64,000 nt of DNA from positions 80,576,643 through 80,640,642 of the forward strand of contig CM049307.1 of the NCBI GenBank assembly GCA_026874595.1, given 5' to 3'. Below are positions 24,471 to 36,878 of this stretch, one piece after another. How positions within the stretch are numbered: position 1 is the stretch's first letter; each line of letters begins with the position of its first letter. Made by a program: the position numbers and the translations under genes. The notes under the pieces are model-generated. The model ran no database searches. It was given only the letters and a program-made list of their open reading frames with translations, and was not told the DNA's origin. The stretch is from Sipunculus nudus (taxonomy: Eukaryota; Annelida; Sipuncula; Golfingiida; Sipunculidae).

Positions 24471-25234
24471 AATGAAAGGTAGCATGTGATAATGCCCTGA
24501 ACAGCATGTTATCCGAAACTGGAATCGAATTCTGCAGATGTATATATATACTTAGAGTTGAGCTAGCATTGAAAATGGAGGGGGTTTACCTCCAACCCAA
24601 AACAATATTAAAAAAATGGCAATGGACCTCCACAGGGTAAAAAAATAGCTGCATGTCTCAGATGGAAAAGGAGCTTTTGAATTATAAACATATGATGGTG
24701 ATCAAGATCACCTCAAAACTTTAATGGTGGTGTTACAAAATCTGTTTATAACTTTGTGCATAAAATTGTACTAGACAAACCAAAAATAATATACCTCTCA
24801 CCTCCTTTAATAGGTATAATTAGTGACCTGTGGAGACTATGAGTGGTTAGCGTGGATGCTGACTGCAAAAAAAAAAAAATATTGAAAAAATGAAATCATA
24901 ATTAATAATACCCCTTTATCTTAAATCACCTGTATTTTTATCTGTACAAAAAAAATATAATTAACAAACCATAGAATTTGTTTGTTGTCGAACATGTATT
25001 GAATCAAGCAACACCATTATGTGGAACACATTTTGTGTTTGTGGCTGCTATTGCTAATTTTTGTAGGGCAACTAAAAATTCATGTAGGGTAAGTAAAAGC
25101 TATATGTTACTTGCTTGACTGGGCAAGTACTTCCAAATGTTTATGTCGAGCCCTGCATATAATTTTGAATCTATTTGATGAAGTTTATCAATTAAACTAA
25201 ACTATATGTACAACGTGTATTTTCTCTATTTCAG

Positions 25235-25416
25235 GCCGGAAAGGTCCACTTTGGCTACATCTATGGAATCGGAGTGGTCTGCTGCCTGGGCCATGTACGC
25301 TCTGCTCAAGTTGATGAGTTAGGCTCAGGTCTCTGCAGGCTGCATCGTCAGCACACTTGGCCAATGTCTCCTTCCCATGGTCTCTTGTCATTCACAACTG
25401 TACTCATTTCGCTCCG
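25235..25416 (+). other. 182-bp exon-like island with consensus splice sites, copy 1
   Basis: A good acceptor (TTTCTCTATTTCAG) and donor (GTAAGT) bound a GC-richer 182 bp. One + frame is open throughout, starting AGKVHFGYIYGIGVVCCLGH. Another frame has one stop and reads hydrophobic (WAMYALLKLMS, then AGCIVSTLGQCLLPMVS). I recognise no family with confidence. It differs from copy 2 at a single base that I can see. It may be a coding exon, a pseudo-exon or an exon of a non-coding RNA. Confidence 0.45.
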
Positions 25417-28095
25417 GTAAGTGTAGTTCACAAAAATTGACTAGTTCTTGAATGTTTTTTTGATTGTGTATTATTACTGAATTAATGATATTACCCAAAT
25501 GTCTTGGCTGCATTTTTAATTTTGTTTTCTCCATGTAATTCTGATAAGGATAGGTCCTTCACTTCTCTGTGTTGCACTGTCTATTGAAATAGGGTGTAGG
25601 TATCGATTGGATAAGCATGATATAGTATTATAATGCTTTCTGGATTCCAGGTTTAGGATTAATACAGCAGTCATAACCAGTGAATTTACATCGTCATTAT
25701 TGTTAGGCGTTAGAGTGAATCTCTAAAACTCTAATGGAATATTTCACCAATTTGCTTTTTGATTCTCAGGAGGTTTTGAACAATGGGACCATCCCTACAC
25801 AATAAAATGCCTAAACCTCTATGTCCTCTGCCATTTGTTATGTATTATTGAACATTGAGAAGTTCAGCAAAGACATAGACTAACTAGTTCCATAGATGAT
25901 ATTTTTATATCAATTTTCAAATCACTGAAATTAACTCAGGAAAGAATGTCTGGCCAAAAGCTGATTGTGGTGTTGGCAACTGTATCTTAAATAATTATTC
26001 AGGCCAAAGCCAAACTTATTCTGTCGGCTCAGGGACCGAAAATCATCGCAGCAAGCATTCTACGTGACCATTCAAACAACATAAATTTAATCCATGCTCA
26101 GTGATAACTTTATTAAATAAAATTCTACGTGATTAATACCTGTTATGACTTCTCTAAAGATACAGAGGCAAGAGCAGTAATCAACAACTTTAATAATTAA
26201 GACTTTATGCTCATGAAAAAAAGTGATCCATGAAAAATAGGACAAATTTCAGGTTCACAGTTGTTTTGTTGTAGTGTGGCATTGTTTATTAGTTAGTGTA
26301 GGTAGTGTCATTAAGGCAAAAGACCGTACTTTCTTTTAAAATGTTATTTAATAACATATTTTATTCAGAATAGGTCAACCTCTCTACCTTCTGGGAAATA
26401 ATATATATAAATATGTGAAATGAAAATGAAAATGAAAGTGAAATGAAAATGAGCGAAGATGTTATCAAATGAAATTTAAGGATAAAGATTATAATTTAAC
26501 TGTTGATGGTGCTGATACCATAGATTAACCTTTAAATCAACTGAAAATGAATTGGTCAAAATAATTTTTAACATAAACTTTATAAATACTCCAATTTTAG
26601 ACTATTTTGTTTCAGATATTGTACAATTTTGCCTGGAAAAACAAAAATGAAAGAAATTTCAGGGCAGGGGGTATTGGTGTTAGTGTCACATTTTCTTCAT
26701 TATATTGAGGAAAGTCAAAAGCATGCCAACTTTAGGCTTAAATGTTGTATATTCACCAGATTTGTTTGCTTCTAAGCTCTGTGTGTAAATTGATTAATCA
26801 GTTTGATACATTATTTGTCAGGATTATCTAATTTTGTTAATATAAACAGATATTTAACATCTTATATAATCAACTGATTACAGCAAAATAAAGTAAGACT
26901 TGTCTGAAATATGTTAGGATGCAGCATATTGGAGTGACCTCTGGTGGAAGTAACTTGCACTTGTCACAAATGTAGTTAACCAAGTCTACACTAGAGGTCT
27001 GTCTCTTCTGAAATCAAATTTAAACTTCTGACATGAGAATATTGCCTCTCATTAACTTCAGTGTGGAACACGGCATCTAGTTGTGAAGAATTTGTCCAAA
27101 CATATAAAGTTCATGTGTTTGGGTAAATACAGGAAAAATAAACAAAATAACGCAGTCATTACTAATAGTTAAAAGCATGCATCCCCTGTATTTTGCCACA
27201 AGATATTTTTTATGTAAACTTGTAATATCACTATGGGCAGCACCTGATCAACTGTTTATTTGAGTCCACAGGAGAAGCCACACGCAGTTCATGCAATGGG
27301 ACTTAAGAAACTTAAGATGTAGTGCTAAACATGCTGTACAATTGTATTTCATTAAGCAGGGAAATGAGTGATTTGTGTGGACCAAATATCAGAGACGAAA
27401 ATAACTGTGCCCATATCGTCCTTAATATAACATCCTTTGTTTATACTTAGATTGTTACCAGTTAAATACATCAACTTACATCTAAGAAAATGAGATAAAT
27501 GATGTGACACTGCTGTCTCAAAATGCAGGTTCAAATGCTTAAAATTATATGTGAAATATGTTTTGTCCTGGAACTTGGTATGCTCATTGGTGACGTATAC
27601 CGTATTTCTTCTTTATTTAAAACCGCGGTTTAAAATGGAAACTCGAAACTAGGTGTTTATTCTTAACATGCACAGTGTGGTCTTAAAAGTGGGCAAATAA
27701 ATATATTTCAATAATAGATAATTTCCATGAGCATGGGCAATGCGTGTAATGCACGAGGGTCGCCTGCTGTGTCCGTGTCCAGTGGGCCAGCATTGCCGGT
27801 ATTGTGAACGAAATGAGATTAATACTACATCAGCTTTTAGGACACAGCAGGCTTCCTGTCCTTGTTATTATTGATATAAAATATCTTGCATTATTTATAT
27901 AACAGACCCGAATACTTAGGGCCAATCGTTGCCATAACCTTTTTTTTCACTTAAACTACACCGCCGATAAGGTTCTGACCGAAATTCTGATCACTAAAGA
28001 ATATATTAAACTGTCGCCTCAAAATGTATCTGGTATCTCCTGCCTTAATAAAATATTGATAACAGATATTGCTCAATATGAACATATTCTATTAG

Positions 28096-28350
28096 GATGT
28101 CAGGCAACCAGCCGAGGATACGAGTATGCAGGGAAATTAAACAAGACTGTAGTGGGGTCATACTTATGAAGTGGACAGATGCGCTCCCTGCAGGGGACTA
28201 CAGGCTTGCATCTCGATTGTACCCTGATGCCAGTGCCGAGGAAGCTGCTAATTACTGCTGGAATCCTAGCGGCTCCCCTTCTGGTCCTTGGTGCTTTACC
28301 AGAGGGAACAGTTATACCACAGACATCCAATGAAACACACACACGATGTG
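28096..28350 (+). pseudogene. Kringle-domain exon relic, copy 1
   Basis: Acceptor TTCTATTAG and donor GTAAGG bound 255 bp, with phase 1 at both ends, the usual arrangement of kringle exons. The kringle start CQATSRGYEYAGKLNKTVVG is in one frame. The middle LMKWTDALPAGDYRLASRLY, then NYCWNPSGSPSGPWCFT, is in another. The final Cys codon before the donor returns to the first frame. Two compensating indels are therefore needed, and the second conserved Cys (before MKW) is lost. The 78-codon open frame that covers it is partly out of register. Kringles are extracellular disulfide-bonded modules of secreted or membrane proteins. No neighbouring exon was identified. Confidence 0.72.
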
Positions 28351-28879
28351 GTAAGGATCATAAAAAGCATGCCTTTTATCAACCAGGTCATGTCATACCC
28401 TTTACCTGTCAAACCTAACACCATGGGGATAATGTATGTTTTTTGTATTCTTCTAGAGAGTTGGGCCGTATGGTCCAGTTCTAAGACTGGCAACAAAATA
28501 AAAATGACAGGCCTGTCAAACTTTAATACCTTTATGTTACCTTGATCCATTGCCATGCTGTGCTTTGGCTTAAGAAACAGTTTAAGTTCAATGGGTTTTG
28601 GTGCAGAGATCACCAGACGGTGTACATAGCATATACTCGAAGACTAAAGTGGAAAGGTTGGGTACATGTGCTTCTGGTTTCCCGGATTGAATGGGATAAA
28701 AAGGGAATCTGGTCAACTCACATTTTGTTAACTCCTAGTCGATATACCTATTTATATATCGCTGCTGTTCCTTGCTTAAATCTCCGCTGGAGCTGCCCAG
28801 TTCACAACTAATTAATAAATCTCAAGGGCCTCCTACAAGGACGTTGGCATGGCTGGTTATGAAAATCTTTAGGAATCTT

Positions 28880-28882
<3 letters not shown>

Positions 28883-28929
<47 letters not shown>
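28883..28929. repeat. (TA)n microsatellite
   Basis: About 23 TA units. Present at the equivalent place in copy 2 (40326). Confidence 0.95.
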
Positions 28930-28931
<2 letters not shown>

Positions 28932-30253
28932 AGTTATTGAATATATTTGAATTAAATTGTACCTTAACTGGAATGTAAGGCAGAAGGCAAGAAGATATTG
29001 TGAATACTCAGTAAACCAACGTCACACCCGCCACCGTGTCTCAGGTTCCGAACGAGGATGCCTTACCGAATATAAACAGAGGAAGAGAAATATTTTATTA
29101 GACATAAATGTAATGCATTGCAAAATTTATATTCAAATTATCAGTTATTTCTTTATTTTATATTTATGCAAGACTTATGTCATAGTGTGTCCTATCAATT
29201 TGATGAAATTCTATCATTTAACTTTGAATTTTATTAGTTTTGCTCATATTTGATTAACTTTTAGTACTGATATAACCGTTTGTTTTCTATTTTGATATGT
29301 CTTGAGAAATTCTTGTGTTACAAAGGTAACAGTTCATTTATGACATTTATCTTAATATGTTTTTATAAAATATTGTTTGTGTACCAAATGAAGCCTTGAC
29401 TGTTCGTGAAATATCAGTTATTTGGTCGGTCTTATTTATGATTTTTATGTTAACGAGACTGTTTTCAATCATCTAAGTTCTGGTTTTATTTGTAAATCGT
29501 ATGATTTGAGAATTGTGATATTTAGTCTGAAAATGTCATTTGTTTAAAGTTGTTAAGATTTGGAAAACGGTTCAGTGTGGGCATTGTATTTGTAATATTT
29601 CTTATAGCTTTTAGGGGGTTTGTCTAATCTATTTATTTCAAAGCTGCATACAAGTATTCCATAGCTTATATGGGATGAGTGTATTACAAAGAATCTGTCA
29701 TGTATGCCCTGGTAGAAAATGTTTTTTTATTTAATCATTTTCCAAATGTATGTTTAATGTTTAGCAAATTTGTTTGTGCGAGTTTGTCATTCCATATGAT
29801 CATCCAATGTTATGCTACGAAAGAGACCTCTGAAGGTGATTATATATTTTAAGTTCAAGGGTTTTGTCTTATATGTACTTATTTTATTTGTGAAATGTAA
29901 TTAATTTTGTATTGTTTGCATTTAATTGTTTTTGCATTTAACAAGTTATGTACATTGTTTGATTCATTGTTGATGTCGTCATAGTCTTTTTGTTCATTGT
30001 AATTTGTTAAGGGGTTGCATAGTGTTGTATAATCTGCATATAGAATAAACTTAAAGAAATTACTTCAGTGTTGAATGTCATTCCTGTGTATCAGATGCAG
30101 TAAGGGAAGTAAAATCAATTCTTGTGGTACCCAGTTAATTATTGTAAATTTGACGCACTTGTGATCTCTAAATACAACAAATCGTTTCCCCCAACGTAGT
30201 GTTTTTCATGGATACCAAACAGATCAAGTGTTTGTAAACTTTGTCATGATATA
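28930..30253. other. AT-rich end of duplication copy 1
   Basis: No gene recognised. Very AT-rich and matched at 40376-41698. Confidence 0.5.
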
Positions 30254-30259
30254 AGTGTT

Positions 30260-31400
30260 TACTCTGATTTCGGATCCCATTTTCAAGATGAGTTGAGAAA
30301 CAAATCTTCTGAAAGTTTTTCCATTTTGTTGCCTTTGTTTGAAGTTTGTATATCTGAAAATAAAAATAAATAACTCCAAGCATGTACATGTATAGCTACT
30401 ATACTCTACAAAGTATACTTTATCCATGGTTCTGTCTTAATTATATTTGCTCTAATTTTAACCTCCTTATTTACCTCTAGGGTACATTTGATTGGAAAAT
30501 GATCAGATGCATCAAAAATTCAATACAGAGAATGTTTTGATGATATTAAAATGTTCACTGCTGATAATGATATTGTCAACAACACTTTGTCCTGTACTTG
30601 TTACACAAGTGTATTCTCCTGATAAATCAGGAGCAGTTATGCCATTCAATACATGTATATTAAAACTACAGCACAGATGCTGTACAGAATAACCAATTTT
30701 TTTAATTTTGCAATCTTTGGATTCATTAGACACATTAAATGTATCATTTGGATAAGCATCCTGTATTCCAACATAATCTAGCTCATCATATTCAATAAAA
30801 TCATTCAAGTTTCCAATCCTTGCATTAAAGTCACCCAACAATATGAAACATAACTCATCATAGTGAGATGCAATATCTATCAAAATATTCTCGAGCCTTA
30901 ATATACCATCAGAATCACCAATATCATTGTATAAAGGTGAACTTTCTGGAGCCACATAGGTACATAACATTAAAATGTCCTTGTGAGAGTTGAAGGGCAT
31001 CCCATCAACAATAAGTGCAATTATATCAGTGTACTTGTGTATATTATTAATTCTTATATTACAATCTTTTCTTATACAAAACCGGACTCCCCATCTAGAC
31101 ATATTGCCTCTTGAAATCCCATAACAGTTAAAGTCTTGAAAATAATCACAGAACTCAGTAGGATATTTTGCCCAGGTTTCTACTATACAAAGTATTTCAC
31201 ACTCTTCCATTAGCTGTATGAATCCAGGTACATGCAATTTAGATTTTAATCCCCTTGCATTCCAACATATAATATGTAAATTATTGTTAGTATTTTCAAA
31301 AGTGCTGTTATTGGTAACTGAAGAAAGAGAATTTGGTGTTAGTGGTGAACTAACCTGTTCCTGTGGTGCAAGTGCAGTTTGAATGTTACTAGTCAAAACA
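30260..31400 (-). pseudogene. LINE endonuclease (EEP) domain, inverted segment
   Basis: The minus-strand frame 31396-30512 starts the nuclease fold at IICWNARGLKSKL. It then has the ETW motif (CIVETWAKYP), TYVAPES, the LLGDFNARIG catalytic motif, and DNIIIS near the end. After a 1-base frameshift near 30510 it continues DASDHFPIKCTLEVNKE, containing the S-D-H catalytic motif. A linker-like stretch toward the RT continues to about 30260. This is the apurinic-like endonuclease of a non-LTR retrotransposon that nicks target DNA. There is no RT on this side. Inactive because of the frameshift and truncation. Confidence 0.85.
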
Positions 31401-31537
31401 CATGGTGCTGTTAGTTGACCATCATCAATATGTTGGATGCAAGTACAATCATCATCTGCAACAGAACAAAATACATGATAACCAAGCCTGTTTTCATATA
31501 TTTCTGAGATTAAAGAAAATTGACCCTGGCCACACCC

Positions 31538-31915
31538 CTATTCACGATATGCTGAATGTGTAATCATAACCTTCGAGTTAGTTTTAGCATCCCACTTAAA
31601 CATCTGCCCTTTAATGTTCAGTTTGTCAAAAGTCAGGTATGCTTCCTTGTTTGCTTCTCTAGCTTGCAGCATAAAGGGAATCAGATTCCTTCTAGCCTCT
31701 CTAACCAAATCACTATAATCATGGGAGACCTTGATATCACTTTCCTTTAATGACTGCCTAGCCTGTAATAACACTTCTTCTTTGTCGTTAAACTTTGTAA
31801 ATTTAACAATTATAGGCCTAGGTTTACCATTCCTATTTCTAACTGGAAGTCTATGTGCTCTGTCTATACCTAATTCTGCATCTGTATCACAGACAATACC
31901 CATTTTCTCTTTCAT
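31538..31915 (-). pseudogene. LINE ORF1-like RNA-binding protein, C-terminal part
   Basis: The minus frame has DRAHRLP followed by PRPIIVKFTKFNDKEEVL, the RRM/C-terminal-domain signature of L1-type ORF1 proteins. A C-terminal domain (KVSHDYSDLVREARRNLIPF and onward) ends at TAG. It lies directly upstream, in minus sense, of the endonuclease, as ORF1 then ORF2 would. The N-terminal coiled coil is missing: the segment ends at the inversion junction near 31920. Confidence 0.75.
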
Positions 31916-31919
31916 TACA

Positions 31920-32687
31920 GATCTAATAATAACTTGGGCAACTCATATAAGAATATTATTGTTTAAAACAGGCTTTGGTTATGTTTGGTTAGCACAGTCT
32001 GTGGGAAATAGCAACATTTAAATAACAAATTTCAAAGAGAGACTAAAGGATATAGCAATGCAAGAATGGCAAGAAGATATAACCTTATGTAATAAGTTGG
32101 ATTTCTATGGGTCTCTTAAATCAATGCTGACAGTAGAGAAGTATATTTCATGTGTTCCTAACAAATGTCATAGACAGACACTTGCCAAATTACGATGTTC
32201 AAATCACAAATTATCCATTGAAACTGGCAAACATCAGGGAATAGCAAAAGAAGAAAGAATTTGTATGTATTGTTTTAATAGAGGATTTAATGTATTAGAA
32301 GATGAAAGTCACTTCATGCTTGAATGTCCTATGTATGTAGATCTGAGGGTTAAGTACTTAAGAGCTGACTTACTAGAACCAAATGAACACAATTTAAAGA
32401 AACTTTTTAATTTAAATGAACCATGTGAGATAGCTAGTGTTGCAGCATTTGTATATCATTCATTTAGAAGGAGAGAACAATCATTGGGTAATTAATGTAT
32501 AAAGTGTTAACCTTGAACCATTGATGGCAGATTAATAACCTGATTTATAATTGGATATTTTTATTTTATTATTTGTTCATGTTTTGTTAAAATGACAATT
32601 TGATATTTATAGTCTATTACTATGTTAATGTTCCTTTTTTTTGGGAACTTTAGGCCTGAGGCCTTTTCCTGAATAAACTTATTGAGA
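31920..32687 (+). pseudogene. LINE 3' end: RT C-terminal domain with CCHC knuckle, sense segment
   Basis: The + strand carries FKTGFGYVWLAQSVGN, then from 32058 a frame with RICMYCFNRGFNVLEDESHF and MLECPMY, a C-x2-C..H-x4-C knuckle, ending VYHSFRRREQSLGN. The 3' UTR runs to GAATAAACTTATTGAGATAA and abuts the duplicated minisatellite at about 32688. The same protein segment, more decayed, is at 43560-44000. The RT fingers and palm (including YADD) are absent. Confidence 0.82.
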
Positions 32688-35679
32688 TAAGTGAGATATA
32701 ATGCGCGACTCCCCAGTTTTTCTATTTTCTTATTGTTACTAAAAAAAACAATTTAACAGCTACGACAGATATTGTGCGTGTCTCTCCAGTTTTTCTACTT
32801 TGCTATTGTAATGAAAACAAGGTTACAGCTACGTGAGATATAATGCGCGATTCTCCAGTTTTCCTATAGTCTTATTGTTATGAAAACAAAGCTGCAGCTA
32901 TGTGAGATATGTTACATTACCCTTATGTCTTGATAATCCTTTACTTATCATCATCTAGTGGAGTTCTTAAATCATGATGCATCAATAATGGCCTTGGTTA
33001 TCAGTATGGATATTTTAAACCGCATCTACAACTTAAAGTAATTACTTAAAGTAGATACTTCTCAGATCCGTTGCAAGGCCACAAAGGTATGTTAGGAGCA
33101 TATTTAAGAAGATGCCAAGCATAACGCAGCTGAAACACAGCTCTCCTTCATCTCACTATTTTTACCTTTACACTGATCAGTTGTCTTTTATAGTATGGCT
33201 CTTAATACGAAGCAATGCCTGGAAAAAACAGTTTAAGGTTATCATAGCTGTAATATTTATAAGCTTGTTTTTAATAAAATGGGGTATGACAGTATATTTC
33301 CATGGGTAATCTTTTTTAGAAGTGGGGTTCTGTGAAATATTTAACTTCTGAATTGGCGCCCGCCTTATTTTGATATATATATATATATATAACAGCGATA
33401 ATGAGAATTTATGATAAACTAGAAATCTTCATTCTAAAGAATGCAAGCAGGAGAGTGGGAATGGTAGCTTGGTGACATGTATATAAATAACAAAATCACA
33501 GCACTGGGGCATGTTGTCTCCTTTCTCCAAGCAGAGACGAAATGGGAGAGAACAAATCCATAAACTGTCATCACTGAGTGGAGGTGTGAGACTTGGAACT
33601 GGTCAGACAGTCTCGCTTTAGATCTTTACAATGGAAGATAAAAAGACGTAGATTTTAATTAGTTATGGATGCTCATGCTGAGTAAGGGTGCTTATTTGTA
33701 CAAACCATTCATGTTACAAACAAATCAACACTCGTAACCACATACTGAGGGTGTGAAGCATGGAAAACTCTTCACATCTATGATTTCTATTGCCATGAAA
33801 TTAAATAAAGTTTTCTCTGTCTAGCGAGTACATTTGCTAAATGACAGGCTCCTACAGTTTGAAAATCTACAAAAGGGCATAACATAAATGTCATTTAGCA
33901 TTTTATAAAGATTAATGTAATATACAATTAAGTAAACGAGGGAAATGTTTGCTGTTAAGATATTCTGTGAAGTGACAAATTATATTTATGGTTCGAAATT
34001 TTCCACAAGCATTAAGATATCAGATACAAGACAGAGGCTTTGACTGGCCCCTTGCTGTGTTATAGTCCATATCATTATCTATCTTCACGTTTTTTGGGGA
34101 AAATATCTATTACAAATAAAATGTTAAAATTATTCATGATTCAAAGGTTGTAGGATCCATTCTGCTGCAGGCCTGAGTGAAAAATAATGTCAAACAACTG
34201 ATTTTATACTTGTAAGACATAAATGGTCTAAAATGTGACAAAAAAAGTTTGCACTGTTAAATGTGTTATATTTACCAATTAAGAACTGAGAAACAAACCT
34301 GCTGTTTGAGATAATGATGTTATTTTCCCTACAAAGCCCTCTCTTGACCATATTTATAGAAATTCTTCCATGTAGTAAGGTTGTGTCCAGCTCTGCATTA
34401 GTTTAAGTTATCACCCATGTTTGATCAACGTAAATAATGCAATAGACCCCTAAAGTAAATACTTGTTTTTACTTCTTATAACATATAACTTAACACAAAG
34501 TTGGCAGAACAATGTATATAACTTGAGGCTGAATTGATTTTTTTTAATATTCTGTAATCTGCTATTACACAAAAGGAAACAATTATAGACACACGGCTGG
34601 GATCGACTTTAGGTAGGGTATAATTTTTCTTTTATTATTTGAGTTTAACGCAGCAAGGTATTTAGTTACATAACTTGTTCAAATGCTAAAGTAATTAAAT
34701 GATCAAATGTATTATTACAAATCACCTATAAAATGAAATTCTTTAGTTATAATGGATGTCTTAAGTAACAAATACAATATGTAAATAGCATATACATGCA
34801 TAGGGAATCAGAAACTGCAGAAAAATATGGAATCATGCAGTGTGTTCCTATGACCTTTATTAGGTGAGATCTCGAGTATATGGATGCCCACTTGACCGTT
34901 ACAGATGAAGGCCTAATTCAGTGTCAGTGATCCCTGCACTCACATGAAGAGTGCTGACATTTTCGCTGGGCCGAGCGCTCCCCGGACACCTGTGTGTAGT
35001 ACTGATATTTTGGACCCGCTCGCCATATTCACAGAGCAGGTGTAAAAAGATTCAACCGATGAACCGTCATATAAGCATTACCATAAACATTCCAAATCAA
35101 GACCATAGATTTCAGTATTACCGTAAAGAATGTAATTATGAGGTTAATAAAAAGGTCACTCCTTGTCAGCCCAGTCCTTCTTTAAGATCTTTTATACATA
35201 TTGCATCACATATATCAATCCCGATCAAACCTTCCAGTGTTCTTCACAGTGTCAGGGTGCACCAAAACAGTGCATAGCTGAGCTCTAAAATAAAGCTGGT
35301 CACTAATACCAGTGAATAGCCCTGGCTTTTGATAGTGACACAGACATTGCCCTACTCACAATGGCATAGAACACCTTGAATTAAATAAAAACCACTATTG
35401 ATTCAGATTACGTCAAATATTTTATCAGAATCAGTTCAAATTAACCAGCAAACCAAGGGGCAAGAAAAACATAAAACCTGACCGCCTGGCGGAGGTATTA
35501 TTATTGGGAACATTAGGATCATTCCTTGTTCAGAAATTTGTGATTCAATCATCATTATTGATTTTAAATGTAATATGAAAGTGGTCACAGGCAAAAAAAA
35601 ACTACACAGCAACACAGGGAAGGAATGTCTCCATTCAACAAATCCATATAAGGGTTATTTGACTATAACAATAACTCTG

Positions 35680-35965
35680 GAACCGGCTTCTGTGGCTCAG
35701 GTGTAGACCATAGAACTCACAGCCGGGAGATAGTGGGTTCGAATCTCAGCCGAAGAGGTGAGATTTTTCACGAGCGGCCCCCACCCAGGGTGAGCGCTCT
35801 GTAGGCTTAATGGGAAGGCCGAACCGGTGTGTTTCACTCACAAACGGTGTGTGCCTTAGGGGGTCCCTTGGTGGTATGACCCAGCAATGGGGACAATAAA
35901 TGGGGCCTGCAGGTGCAGTAGTCACTAGGCCTGGTTAACACCAGGATATAAAATGAAAGGTAGCA
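35680..35965 (+). mobile_element. tRNA-derived SINE, in duplication copy 2
   Basis: Same insertion as at 24200, hence older than the duplication. Here the B box is canonical (GGTTCGAATCTC), but the A box has changed (GTGTAGACC). Confidence 0.65.
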
Positions 35966-36696
35966 TGTGATAATGCCCTGAACATCATGTAATCCGAAAC
36001 TGGAATCGAGTTCTGCAGATGTATATATACTTAGAGTAGAGCTAGCATTAAAAATGGAGGGGGTTACCGCCAACCCAAAACAATATTAAAAAAATGGCAA
36101 TGGACCTCCACAGGGTAAAAAAATAGCTGCATGTCTCAGATGGAAAAGAAGCTTTTGAATGATGGTGATCGAGATTACCTCAAAACTTTAATGGTGGTGT
36201 TACAAAATCTGTTTATAACTTTGTGCATAAAATTGTACTAGACAAACCAAAAATAATATACCTCTCAACTCCTTTAATAGGTATAATTAGTGACCTATGG
36301 AGACTATGAGTGGTGAGCGTGGATGCTGACTGCAAAAAAAATTATTGAAAAAATGAAATCATAATTAATAATACCCCTTTATGTTAAATCACCTGTATTT
36401 TTATCTGTACAAAAAAAATATAATTAACAAACCATAGAATTTGTTGTTGTCGAACATGTATTGAATCAAGCAACACCATTATGTGGAACACATTTTGTGT
36501 TTGTGGCTGCTATTGCTAATTTTTGTAGGGCAACTAAAAATTCATGTAGGGTAAGTAAAAGCTATATGTTACTTGCTTGACTGGGCAAGTACTTCCAAAT
36601 GTTTATGTCGAGCCCTGCATATAATTTTGAATCTATTTGATGAAGTTTATCAATTAAACTAAATTATATGTACAACGTGTATTTTCTCTATTTCAG

Positions 36697-36878
36697 GCCG
36701 GAAAGGTCCACTTTGGCTACATCTATGGAATCGGAGTGGTCTGCTGCCTGGGCCATGTACGCTCTGCTCAAGTTGATGAGTTAGGCTCAGGTCTCTGCAG
36801 GCTGCATCGTCAGCACACTTGGCCAATGTCTCCTTCCCATGGTCTCTTGTCATTCACAGCTGTACTCATTTCGCTCCG
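36697..36878 (+). other. 182-bp exon-like island, copy 2
   Basis: Same length, acceptor and donor as 25235-25416. The open + frame is retained. The one visible difference is CACAGCTG for CACAACTG near the 3' end. Confidence 0.45.

Larger units (their letters stand above)
21213..30253 (+). repeat. Tandem segmental duplication, copy 1
   Basis: Colinear with 32690-41698 in the same orientation, at an offset of about 11.45-11.48 kb throughout. Landmarks match in order: minisatellite, GCTGAAACACAGCTCT, SINE, 182-bp exon-like island, kringle exon, (TA)n and a long AT-rich tail. Differences are scattered substitutions and small indels, so the copies are clearly related but not identical. Similarity ends near 30253. 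About 25 further bases (GTGTTTACTCTGATTTCGGA and following) recur at 41897 after a 200-bp extra block in copy 2. Confidence 0.93.

Noticed and set aside
25197..25391. 64-codon minus frame over the exon-like island (and 36659-36853)
   Set aside because: The splice signals are on the + strand, so this frame is a shadow.
30492..30692. + strand frame opposite the endonuclease
   Set aside because: Shadow of the minus-strand LINE coding sequence. Likewise 31556-32021 +, 50735-51055 + and 52390-52641 +.
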